Shown piece by piece: positions 33,360 to 40,904 of a stretch of 64,000 nucleotides of DNA; position 1 is the stretch's first letter; every line of letters starts with the position of its first letter. The stretch is from Friedmanniella luteola. Its GTDB lineage: Bacteria > Actinomycetota > Actinomycetes > Propionibacteriales > Propionibacteriaceae. The position numbers were made by a program, and so were the translations under genes. The notes beneath the pieces are model-generated. The model saw nothing but the letters and a program-made list of their open reading frames with translations, had not been told where the DNA came from and made no database searches. Location: the NCBI RefSeq assembly GCF_900105065.1, contig NZ_LT629749.1, positions 4,402,001 to 4,466,000 of the forward strand, read 5' to 3'.

Positions 33360-33414
33360 GAGTGCTGGGAACCCGCAGCGATCCGGCCCGCTGACCTGCG
33401 GCTTCTCAGCACTC
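33360..33414. terminator. terminator between convergent cobIJ and cobM
   Basis: GAGTGCTG-GAA-CCGCAG on the left pairs with CTGCGG-TTC-CAGCACTC on the right, a 19-bp stem with two mismatches and a 17-nt loop. It overlaps the cobM stop codon and can serve both converging transcripts. Confidence 0.7.
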
Positions 33415-34153
33415 ACCCGCGCGGACGCGGTCCGTACAGGTGCGACTCGACGAAGTCGTCGGCCCGCAGCGCCTCGCCGACCAGGATGACGGCGGCCTGC
33501 CGCAGCCCGGCGACCTCCACCTGGTCCGCCATGTCGGCGAGGGTCCCGCGCAGCACCACCTGCTCCGGCTGCGTCGCCCGGCTGACCACGACGACAGGGC
33601 AGTCCGCCCCGTACGCGGGCGCCAGCTCGGCGCAGAGCTCGCGGGTCCGGCGGATGGCCAGGTGCAGGGCCAGGGTGGCGCGGGTGGCGGCGAAGGCGGC
33701 CAGCGACTCCGTCGCCGGCATCGCCGTCGAGGACGCCTGGGTGCGGGTCAGCACCACCGACTGCGCCACCTCGGGCACCGTCAGCTCCCGTCCGACGACG
33801 GCGGCCGCGGCCGCGTAGGCCGGGACCCCGGGCGTCACGTCCCAGGGGACGCCCAGCCGGTCCAGCCGCCGGGTCTGCTCGGCCAGCGCGGAGTAGAGCG
33901 ACGGGTCGCCCGAGCACAGCCGCGCGACGTCCTGGCCGGCCTCGTGGGCCTCCGCGAGCACGGCGACGATGGCGTCGAGGTCCAGCGACTGGCTGTCGAC
34001 CAGCCGGGTGCCGGGCGCGCAGTGGCCGAGCACCTCCGCGTCGAGGTAGGTACCGGCGTAGACGCACACGGGGCTGGCGGCCAGCAGCCGCACGGCGCGC
34101 AGGGTGAGCAGGTCGGCCGCCCCCGGGCCGGCGCCGATGAAGTGCACCGTCAC
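33413..34153 (-). CDS. cobM: precorrin-4 C11-methyltransferase
   Basis: The 246-residue SAM-dependent tetrapyrrole methylase makes precorrin-5. It has VHFIGAGPGAADLLTLRAVRLL, VCVYAGTYLDAEVL, VARLCSGDPSLYSAL and DVTPGVPAYAAAAAVVGREL, all CobM landmarks. It ends GEALRADDFVESHLYGPRPRG. The GTG start overlaps the cobL stop (GTGA). Its order with cobL differs from the reaction order; together they supply steps on either side of CobF and CobK. Confidence 0.96.
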   Translation of the reverse strand: MTVHFIGAGPGAADLLTLRAVRLLAASPVCVYAGTYLDAEVLGHCAPGTRLVDSQSLDLDAIVAVLAEAHEAGQDVARLCSGDPSLYSALAEQTRRLDRLGVPWDVTPGVPAYAAAAAVVGRELTVPEVAQSVVLTRTQASSTAMPATESLAAFAATRATLALHLAIRRTRELCAELAPAYGADCPVVVVSRATQPEQVVLRGTLADMADQVEVAGLRQAAVILVGEALRADDFVESHLYGPRPRG

Positions 34154-35346
34154 CGCGTGGCGCCCCACTGCACGACCGCCCGCGCCGGCTTCCAGCCGTG
34201 GTAGCTGCCGATGGCCTCGAGGTGCTCGACGGCGATCCGGGTCAGCGTGCCGCCGTGCTCGCGCCAGCGGGCCGCGACGAGCATCTCCGTCTCCTGCGTC
34301 ACGGCGTGCACCACCAGGCGGCCGCCCACCGGGAGCGCGGACCAGACCGCGTCCAGCACGGCCCCGCTCGCCCCGCCGCCCACGAAGACGGCGTCCGGCG
34401 TCGGCAGGTCGACGAGGGCCTCCGGTGCGACCCCGAGGACCGTCCGCAGCCCGGGCACGCCGAGCCGCGCGGCGTTGAGCCGGATCCGCTTCGCCCGGGC
34501 CTCGTGCTGCTCGACGGCGACCGCCCGGCAGCTGGGGTGGCTGCGCATCCACTCGACGGCGACCGACCCCGCACCGGCGCCGACGTCCCACAGCAGGGCC
34601 CCGGGCCGGGGCTGCAGGTGGGCCAGGGCGGAGGCGCGCAGGTCGCGCTTGGTCAGCTGGCCGTCGTGGTCGAACACCGCGTCGGGCAGCCCGGGCGCCA
34701 GCGAGGCGGGTCCGGCGACGCCCGCGTCGCCCACGCACTGGACGGCGACCACGTTGAGCGCGGGGGCCGGCCCGCTCCAGGCGGCCGCCACGACGTCGAG
34801 CCGGCTCTCCTCCGCCGCGCCGAGGTCGCCGAGGACGGTCAGGGTGCTGGTCCCGTAGCCGTCCTCGACCAGGAGCGCGGCCACCTCGGCCGCCGTCCCC
34901 GCGTCGCGGGCGAGCACCAGCACCCGACGGCCGGGGTAGAGCTCGCGGCGGACCAGGTCGACGTCGCCGCCCCGCAGCCGGACGAGCGCGTAGGTGTCGG
35001 CCGCCCAGCCCAGCCGGGCGGCGGCGAGGGCCACCGACGAGACGGCGGGGTGCACGCGGACGGCGTCGGCGCCCAGCAGGTCGACCAGCGTCGACCCCAC
35101 CCCGGCGAGCAGCGGGTCCCCGCTGGCCAGGACGACGACCGGGCGGTCCTCGTGCCCGGCGACCAGCCCGGGCAGCGCGTCCCGGAGGTCCCGGGGCCAG
35201 GCGGCGCGCTCCTGACCGGGGACGGCGGGCAGCAGGTCGAGGTGCCGGGGGCCGCCCAGCACCCGGTGGGCGGCGAGCACCAGCGCACGCTCGCGCGCAC
35301 CCAGCGCGTCCCAGCCCGCCGCGCCGATCCCGACCACCTCGATCAC
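34150..35346 (-). CDS. cobL: precorrin-6Y C5,15-methyltransferase (decarboxylating)
   Basis: The 398-residue bifunctional enzyme methylates C5 and C15 of precorrin-6B and decarboxylates the C12 acetate. Residues about 1-195 are the CobE-type methylase (VVGIGAAGWDALG, VVVLASGDPLLAGVGSTL, VSSVALAAARLGW). Residues about 215-398 are the CobT-type methylase (VFDHDGQLTKRDLRASALAHL, LLWDVGAGAGSVAVEW, FVGGGASG). GTG 35346 has ACCCTA (TAGGGT on its strand) 6 nt upstream, a leaderless-type promoter. It is divergent from the riboswitch operon. Confidence 0.96.
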   Translation of the reverse strand: MIEVVGIGAAGWDALGARERALVLAAHRVLGGPRHLDLLPAVPGQERAAWPRDLRDALPGLVAGHEDRPVVVLASGDPLLAGVGSTLVDLLGADAVRVHPAVSSVALAAARLGWAADTYALVRLRGGDVDLVRRELYPGRRVLVLARDAGTAAEVAALLVEDGYGTSTLTVLGDLGAAEESRLDVVAAAWSGPAPALNVVAVQCVGDAGVAGPASLAPGLPDAVFDHDGQLTKRDLRASALAHLQPRPGALLWDVGAGAGSVAVEWMRSHPSCRAVAVEQHEARAKRIRLNAARLGVPGLRTVLGVAPEALVDLPTPDAVFVGGGASGAVLDAVWSALPVGGRLVVHAVTQETEMLVAARWREHGGTLTRIAVEHLEAIGSYHGWKPARAVVQWGATR

Positions 35347-35352
35347 CCGACG

Positions 35353-35358
35353 ACCCTA
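35353..35358 (-). promoter_or_regulatory. leaderless-type -10 box of cobL-cobM
   Basis: On the minus strand TAGGGT stands 6 nt before GTG 35346, too close to leave a 5' leader. It lies back to back with the first B12 riboswitch, so the two divergent cob operons use different control elements. Confidence 0.5.
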
Positions 35359-35404
35359 GCGCCGCCGGCCGGGCGTCTCAGGCGGCGACGAGCGCGGGCG
35401 GCGC

Positions 35405-35520
35405 CGAGCCCCTGTGCCATCATCGACAGCGGCGCAGCAGAGGAACCCGGTGCGATTCCGGGACGGTCCCGCCACTGTGACCCAGGTCCGCCTGGGAAGT
35501 CAGGCCGTCTGCCGCGCCAG
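35405..35520 (+). ncRNA. cobalamin (AdoCbl) riboswitch 1
   Basis: The conserved core is clear: GAGGAACCCGGTGCGATTCC, then GGACGGTCCCGCCACTGTGA with the B12 box GCCACTGTGA at 35471-35480, then GGGAAGTCAGGCCGTCTGCC. It lies in the leader of the chelatase-cobO-cobBC-cobA operon. Binding of coenzyme B12 should repress expression. No terminator hairpin is evident before the start codon, so control at translation initiation is likely. Confidence 0.93.
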
Positions 35521-35590
35521 CCGCGTCGCAGTCGCACGGGGCTCACCGCAGGCGTGGACGTGGACCTCCATGCAGAAGGGCTCCCCTCCC

Positions 35591-37747
35591 GTGTCTCGTG
35601 CTCCCGCTCCTCCCGCGCCGGCTGCTCGCGCCGCCGAGCCGCGCACCTTCCCGTTCTCCGCCGTCGTCGGCTCCGACGACATGGCCCTCGCGCTGGTGCT
35701 GACCACCGTCTCCCCCGAGGTGGGCGGCGTCCTCGTCCGCGGCGAGAAGGGGACGGCCAAGACCACCACCGTCCGGGCGCTGGCCCGGGTGCTGCCCCCG
35801 CTCGCCGTCGTCGAGGGCTGCCGGTTCTCCTGCGACCCCGCCGACCCCGACCCGGGCTGCCCCGACGGCCCGCACCTCGCCGACGCCCCCTCCGGACGTC
35901 CGCACGCGACGACCCGGCCGGCCCGGCTGGTCGAGCTGCCCGTCGGCGCCACCGAGGACCGGGTGATCGGCTCGCTGGACCTGCAGCAGGCGCTCGGCGC
36001 CGGGCGGGTCCGCTACGAGCCCGGCCTGCTCGCGGCCGCGCACCGCGGCCTGCTCTACGTCGACGAGGTCAACCTGCTGCACGACCACCTCGTCGACCTG
36101 CTGCTGGACGCCGCCGCCACCGGCCGCTCCACCGTGGAGCGGGAGGGCGTCTCCGTCGCCCACGCCTCCCGGATGGTGCTGGTCGGGACGATGAACCCCG
36201 AGGAGGGCGAGCTCCGCCCCCAGCTGCTGGACCGCTTCGGGCTGACGGCGGAGGTGGCCGCCCCGCGCGACCCGGCCCTGCGCGCCGAGGTGGTGCGCCG
36301 CCGGATGGCCTTCGACCGCGACCCGGCCGCCTTCACCGCCCGCTACGCCGACGCCGAGCAGGCGCTGTCCGCGCGGCTGCGGACCGCCCGTGCGCTGCTC
36401 GAGGAGGTGGAGCTGCGGGACGACCAGCTGCTGCTGATCGCCGAGATCTGCGCCGCCTTCGAGGTGGACGGGCTGCGCGCGGACCTCGTCACCGCCCGCG
36501 CCGCCGTCGCGCACGCCGCCTGGCACGGCCGGATCCGCGTCACCAAGGCCGACATCCGCGCCGCCGCCCGGTTGGCCCTGCCCCACCGCCGGCGCCGCAA
36601 CCCCTTCGACGCCCCCGGGCTGGACGAGGAGCTGCTGGACCAGCTGCTCGGCGAGGACGAGCCGGAGCCGGAACCCGAACCGGAGCCGCCGCAGCCCGGT
36701 CCCGACGACGAGGGCGGCGAGCCCCCGGACGCCCCGGGCGCCTCGCCCGAGGGCCCGGGCGCCGGGGACCCACCGCCGGCCGGCCCCGAGGCCGACCGAC
36801 GTCCGCCGTCGCAGGACCAGCGGTCCGAGGCCCCGGAACCCGGACCGACCGGGGAGGAGGACGCCCCGACGGCCGCCGTCGTCCCCACCACGCTGGCCAG
36901 CGCCGGCACCGCCTACCGGACCCGGCTGTTCACCGCCACCGGGATCGGTGCGGGCGAGGCCGGCCGCCGCAGCCGCGCGGTGACCCGGACCGGCCGCAGC
37001 GTCGGCGCCGCGTCCCGCCCCGAGCCCGGCGGCCGGCTGCACCTGCCCGCCACCATCCGGGCCGCCGCTCCCCAGCAGCACGCGCGCGGCCGGGCGGGAG
37101 CCGAGGTGCTACGGCTGCGCCGCGAGGACCTGCGGACCGCGACCATCGAGGGCCGCGAGTCCAACCTCGTGCTGCTCGTCGTCGACGCCTCCGGGTCGAT
37201 GGCCGCCCGCCGCCGGATGGAGGCGGTCAAGACGGCCGCCCTGTCGCTGCTCCTCGACGCCTACCAGCGGCGCGACAAGGTCGGGTTGATCACGTTCCGC
37301 GGGGCTGCGGCGACGCTGGCCCTGCCCCCGACGTCGTCGGTCGAGGTCGCCGCCCGCCGGCTGGACGAGGTGCCCAACGGCGGTCGGACCCCGCTGGCCG
37401 AGGGCCTGCTGCTGGCCGCCGAGACCCTGCGGCAGGAGCGGATCCGCGACCCGCGTCGTCGCCCGCTGCTGGTGCTGGTCACCGACGGCCGGGCCACGTC
37501 GGGACCCGACGCCGTCGCCCGCTCCCGGCGCGCCGCCGGCCTGCTGCGCGACGCCGGCGTGGCGAGCGTGGTGATCGACTGCGAGACCGGCTTCGGCCTC
37601 GGGCTGGCGCGCACGCTCAGCGTCCACCTCGGCGCGGAGCACGTCCCCGTCGGCGAGGTCGCGGCCGACCAGCTGCTGTCCGTGGTGCAGCGGCACACGC
37701 CCGAGAAGCGCGCGTCCGCCCTTCGACCGGCTCAGGACGCCGCCTGA
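35591..37747 (+). CDS. cobaltochelatase ATPase subunit, ChlI-ChlD (magnesium chelatase) type
   Basis: The 718-residue protein fuses both ATPase subunits of a class I chelatase. Residues about 1-340 are an AAA+ ChlI-like domain with Walker A GEKGTAKTT, Walker B LLYVDEVNLL and GTMNPEEGELRPQLLDRFGL. A Pro/Glu-rich linker follows (about 350-430). Residues about 520-718 are a VWA domain with the MIDAS motif VVDASGSMAARRR. It should power CobN. Its 3' end is formed by a short repeat encoding RPAQDAA. GTG 35591 follows AGAAGGG; ATG 35570 (in frame, weak SD) is the alternative start. Confidence 0.9.
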   Translation: MSRAPAPPAPAARAAEPRTFPFSAVVGSDDMALALVLTTVSPEVGGVLVRGEKGTAKTTTVRALARVLPPLAVVEGCRFSCDPADPDPGCPDGPHLADAPSGRPHATTRPARLVELPVGATEDRVIGSLDLQQALGAGRVRYEPGLLAAAHRGLLYVDEVNLLHDHLVDLLLDAAATGRSTVEREGVSVAHASRMVLVGTMNPEEGELRPQLLDRFGLTAEVAAPRDPALRAEVVRRRMAFDRDPAAFTARYADAEQALSARLRTARALLEEVELRDDQLLLIAEICAAFEVDGLRADLVTARAAVAHAAWHGRIRVTKADIRAAARLALPHRRRRNPFDAPGLDEELLDQLLGEDEPEPEPEPEPPQPGPDDEGGEPPDAPGASPEGPGAGDPPPAGPEADRRPPSQDQRSEAPEPGPTGEEDAPTAAVVPTTLASAGTAYRTRLFTATGIGAGEAGRRSRAVTRTGRSVGAASRPEPGGRLHLPATIRAAAPQQHARGRAGAEVLRLRREDLRTATIEGRESNLVLLVVDASGSMAARRRMEAVKTAALSLLLDAYQRRDKVGLITFRGAAATLALPPTSSVEVAARRLDEVPNGGRTPLAEGLLLAAETLRQERIRDPRRRPLLVLVTDGRATSGPDAVARSRRAAGLLRDAGVASVVIDCETGFGLGLARTLSVHLGAEHVPVGEVAADQLLSVVQRHTPEKRASALRPAQDAA
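37719..37737 (+). repeat. short palindromic repeat copy at the chelatase 3' end
   Basis: CCCTTCGACCGGCTCAGGA is a variant copy of the repeat family found in cobN and cobBC. It encodes the last residues of the chelatase protein, five codons before its stop. Confidence 0.7.
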
Positions 37748-38361
37748 TGCCCGAGGGACGCGTCGAGGTGGAGCCCCAGGACGGGCTGACCACCAGGCAG
37801 CGGCGGAACCGGCCGCTCGTGATCGTGCACACCGGCGACGGCAAGGGGAAGTCGACGGCCGCCTTCGGGCTGGCCGTCCGCGGCTGGAACCAGGGCTGGC
37901 CGATCGGGGTGTTCCAGTTCGTGAAGTCCGCCAAGTGGCGGATCGGCGAGCAGACCGTGCTGGAGACACTGGACGAGGTGCACCGGACGACCGGCCAGGG
38001 CGGACCCGTCGAGTGGCACAAGATGGGCTCCGGCTGGTCGTGGTCGCGGAAGGCCGGCAGCGAGGAGGACCACGCCGCGGACGCCGCCGAGGGCTGGCAG
38101 GAGATCAAGCGCCGGCTGGCCGCCGAGACCCACCGGCTCTACGTCCTCGACGAGTTCACCTACCCGATCGCCTGGGGCTGGGTGGACGTCGACGACGTGG
38201 TCGAGACCCTGGTCAACCGGCCCGGCCAGCAGCACGTCGTCATCACCGGCCGCCGGGCCGACCCGAAGCTGCTGGAGATCGCCAACCTCGTCACGGAGAT
38301 GCGGGCGGTGAAGCACCCCTTCGCCGAGGGCCAGAAGGGCCAGCGGGGCATCGAGTGGTGA
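37747..38361 (+). CDS. cobO: cob(I)yrinic acid a,c-diamide adenosyltransferase
   Basis: The 204-residue CobO/BtuR/CobA_Sty-type enzyme transfers the adenosyl group of ATP to Co(I). It has the P-loop HTGDGKGKSTAAFGLAVRG at about 29-47, VFQFVKSAKWRIGEQ, LYVLDEFTYPIAWGWVD and VVITGRRADPKLLEIANLVTEM. The ATG shares one base with the chelatase stop (TGATG). It overlaps cobBC by GTGA, so the four genes after the riboswitch form one operon. Confidence 0.97.
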   Translation: MPEGRVEVEPQDGLTTRQRRNRPLVIVHTGDGKGKSTAAFGLAVRGWNQGWPIGVFQFVKSAKWRIGEQTVLETLDEVHRTTGQGGPVEWHKMGSGWSWSRKAGSEEDHAADAAEGWQEIKRRLAAETHRLYVLDEFTYPIAWGWVDVDDVVETLVNRPGQQHVVITGRRADPKLLEIANLVTEMRAVKHPFAEGQKGQRGIEW

Positions 38362-40904
38362 GCCCGTCGACAGGCTCAGGGCACGGTTCCACCACCGCCG
38401 CCCCACGGCTGGTGGTCGCCGCTCCGGGCTCCTCCCACGGCAAGACGACGGTCGCCACCGGGCTGATGGGCGCGCTGCGCGCCGAGGGCCTCGAGGTCGC
38501 GTCGTTCAAGGTCGGGCCCGACTACATCGACCCGGGCTACCACGCGCTGGCCACCGGCCGGCCGGGCCGCAACCTGGACCCGCACCTGTGCCACGAGGAG
38601 CAGATCAGGCCGCTGTTCCTGCACGGGATGACGGCCCCGACCCCGGCCGACGTCGCCGTCGTCGAGGGCGTGATGGGGCTGTTCGACGGCCAGATCGGCG
38701 GCGACGGCTACGCCTCCACCGCGCACGTCGCCGGCCTGCTGCAGGCGCCGGTCGTCCTGGTGCTCGACATCAGCTCCGTCTCCCGGACCGCCGCCGCGCT
38801 GGTGCACGGGCTCACCACCTTCGACCCCGCCGTCCGGCTCAGCGGCGTCGTGCTCAACAAGGCCGGCTCGGTCCGGCACAGCGACGAGGTGGTCCGGGCG
38901 CTGGAGGCCACCGGCGTCGAGGTGCTGGGCGTGCTCCCCCGCAACGCCGGCATCGAGGCCCCGTCCCGGCACCTCGGCCTGGTCCCCGCCGCCGAGCGCG
39001 GTGACGCCGCCGCGGCCATCGCGCGGCTCTCGGCCCAGGTCGCCGAGCACCTCGACCTCACCCGCGTGCTGGCCCTGGCCCACGCCGCGCCGCCGCTGGC
39101 CGGCGAGCCGTGGTCACCGGCGGACGCCGTGCACCCGCCCAGCCGGCAACGGCCCGTCGTCGCCGTCGCCGCCGGCCGCGCCTTCACGTTCCGCTACGCC
39201 GAGACCGACGAGCTGCTGCGCGCGGCCGGCTGCGAGCCCGTCCCCTTCGACCCGCTGACCGACGCCGCGCTGCCCGCCGGCACCGCGGGGGTCTACCTCG
39301 GCGGCGGCTTCCCGGAGGTGCACGCCGCCGAGCTGAGCGCGAACGCGGCCCTGCGGACCGCGCTGCGGACGGCCGTCGAGGCCGGGGTGCCCACCGTCGC
39401 CGAGTGCGCGGGGCTGTTGTACCTGTGCCGCAGCGTCGACGGCTCCCCGATGGTCGGCGCCCTGGACGCCGAGGCCGCGATGACGCCGAAGCTGACGCTG
39501 CGCTACCAGACCCTGCTGGCGGCGGGGGACTCCCTGCTCGCCGCCCGCGGCGCCCGCGTCACCGGCCACGAGTTCCACCGCACCCACGTCGACCCGCCGG
39601 CCGGAGACGACGAGGCCTGGCTGGTCGACGGCCACCGCGTCGGCTTCTCCGCCGACCCGGCCGGGCGCGGCCGGGCGAGCCTGCACGCCAGCTACCTGCA
39701 CCTGCACTGGGCCGGCCACCCGCAGCTGGCCCAGCGGTTCGTCGACGCCGTGCACGCCTGGGCCGCGGACCCGGGGGCCGCGGGCCCGCCGCTCCCGGAG
39801 CCTGTCGAAGGGTCCGCGTGGACTGGCACTCCCGCCCTTCGACAGGCCCAGGTCACGGCTGAGGTGGACCTCCACCACCACGGCGACTCCGAAGTCGGCG
39901 ACGGGCTCGTCGACCTGGCCGTCAACGTGCAGCACCGCGAGCCGCCGGCGTGGCTGGCCGACGTCATCACCGCCACCGTCCCGACGCTGGGGGCCTACCC
40001 CTCCACCGCCGCGGCGACGGCGGCGATCGCGCACGTGCACGCCGTCGGCGAGGACCACGTGCTGCCCACGTCCGGCGCCGCGGAGGCCTTCACCCTGATC
40101 GCCCGGGCCCTGGTGACGCGGCACCCGCTGGTCGTCCACCCGCAGTTCACGGAGCCGGAGGCCGCGCTGCGGGCCGCGGGCCACCGGCCCGACCGGCTCG
40201 TGCTCGACGCCGCCGACGGCTTCGTCCTCGACCCCGACCGGGTCCCGGCGCACGCCGACCTCGTCGTCGTCGGCAACCCCACCAACCCGACGTCGGTGCT
40301 GCACCCCGTCGAGGTGCTCCAGCGGCTGCGCGCCCCCGGCCGGGTGCTGGTGGTCGACGAGGCCTTCCTCGACGCCGTCACCGGTCCCGACCAGTCCCTG
40401 GTCAGCGCCACGATGAGCGGCGTGCTGGTGCTGCGCTCGCTGACCAAGACGTGGGGGCTGGCCGGGCTGCGGGCCGGCTACGTCGTCGGCGACCCGGCGC
40501 TGGTCGCCGCCCTGGCGACCCAGCAGCCCCCGTGGTCGGTGTCCACGCCCGCCCTCGCCGCGACCGTCGGCTGCCTGTCCGACGCCGCCCTGACCGAGGC
40601 GCGGGCGCAGGCGGAGCAGATCGCCGCACGCCGCACCCTGCTGGTGGACGGGCTCGCCGAGCTGGGCCTGCCCGTCGCCGGCGTCCCCGCCGCCCCGTTC
40701 GTCTGCGTGGACACGGCGGGGGTGCGGGGCACGCATCAGCCAGGCTGGGTCCGCGAGGCGCTGCGCGAGCGGGGCTTCGCCGTGCGGCGCGGGGACACGT
40801 TCCCCGGCCTCGGCCCCGACTGGGTCCGGGTCGCCGTGCGCGACCCGGCCACCACCGAGCGCCTGCTGACGGCGCTCGCCACGCTCCTCGGAGGGACCCG
40901 ATGA
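38358..40904 (+). CDS. cobBC: CobB-CobC fusion: cobyrinate a,c-diamide synthase / threonine-phosphate decarboxylase-like aminotransferase
   Basis: The 848-residue protein joins two B12 enzymes. Residues about 17-475 are CobB, with the P-loop PGSSHGKTTVATG, FKVGPDYIDPGYH, VEGVMGLFDG and a glutaminase Cys in VAECAGLLYLC. Residues about 500-848 are CobC, a PLP enzyme with VGNPTNPTS and the Schiff-base Lys in RSLTKTWGLAGLRAGY, homologous to the L-threonine-phosphate decarboxylase that makes aminopropanol phosphate. The linker (about 479-501) and residues 3-10 come from short repeats. CobB acts on hydrogenobyrinate before cobalt insertion. Overlaps flank it on both sides. Confidence 0.93.
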   Translation: MSPSTGSGHGSTTAAPRLVVAAPGSSHGKTTVATGLMGALRAEGLEVASFKVGPDYIDPGYHALATGRPGRNLDPHLCHEEQIRPLFLHGMTAPTPADVAVVEGVMGLFDGQIGGDGYASTAHVAGLLQAPVVLVLDISSVSRTAAALVHGLTTFDPAVRLSGVVLNKAGSVRHSDEVVRALEATGVEVLGVLPRNAGIEAPSRHLGLVPAAERGDAAAAIARLSAQVAEHLDLTRVLALAHAAPPLAGEPWSPADAVHPPSRQRPVVAVAAGRAFTFRYAETDELLRAAGCEPVPFDPLTDAALPAGTAGVYLGGGFPEVHAAELSANAALRTALRTAVEAGVPTVAECAGLLYLCRSVDGSPMVGALDAEAAMTPKLTLRYQTLLAAGDSLLAARGARVTGHEFHRTHVDPPAGDDEAWLVDGHRVGFSADPAGRGRASLHASYLHLHWAGHPQLAQRFVDAVHAWAADPGAAGPPLPEPVEGSAWTGTPALRQAQVTAEVDLHHHGDSEVGDGLVDLAVNVQHREPPAWLADVITATVPTLGAYPSTAAATAAIAHVHAVGEDHVLPTSGAAEAFTLIARALVTRHPLVVHPQFTEPEAALRAAGHRPDRLVLDAADGFVLDPDRVPAHADLVVVGNPTNPTSVLHPVEVLQRLRAPGRVLVVDEAFLDAVTGPDQSLVSATMSGVLVLRSLTKTWGLAGLRAGYVVGDPALVAALATQQPPWSVSTPALAATVGCLSDAALTEARAQAEQIAARRTLLVDGLAELGLPVAGVPAAPFVCVDTAGVRGTHQPGWVREALRERGFAVRRGDTFPGLGPDWVRVAVRDPATTERLLTALATLLGGTR
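38363..38386 (+). repeat. short palindromic repeat copy at the start of cobBC
   Basis: CCCGTCGACAGGCTCAGGGC begins two bases after the GTG start codon and supplies the first residues SPSTGSGHGS before the CobB fold begins. Only one base in the first half differs from the cobN copy. Confidence 0.75.
39795..39858 (+). repeat. inverted pair of short repeats forming the CobB-CobC linker
   Basis: CCGGAGCCTGTCGAAGGG (39795-39812) and CCCTTCGACAGGCCCAGG (39835-39852) are opposite-facing copies separated by 22 bp, able to pair over about 15 bp. They lie between the last CobB element and the first CobC element and encode LPEPVEGSAWTGTPALRQAQ. Confidence 0.8.
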
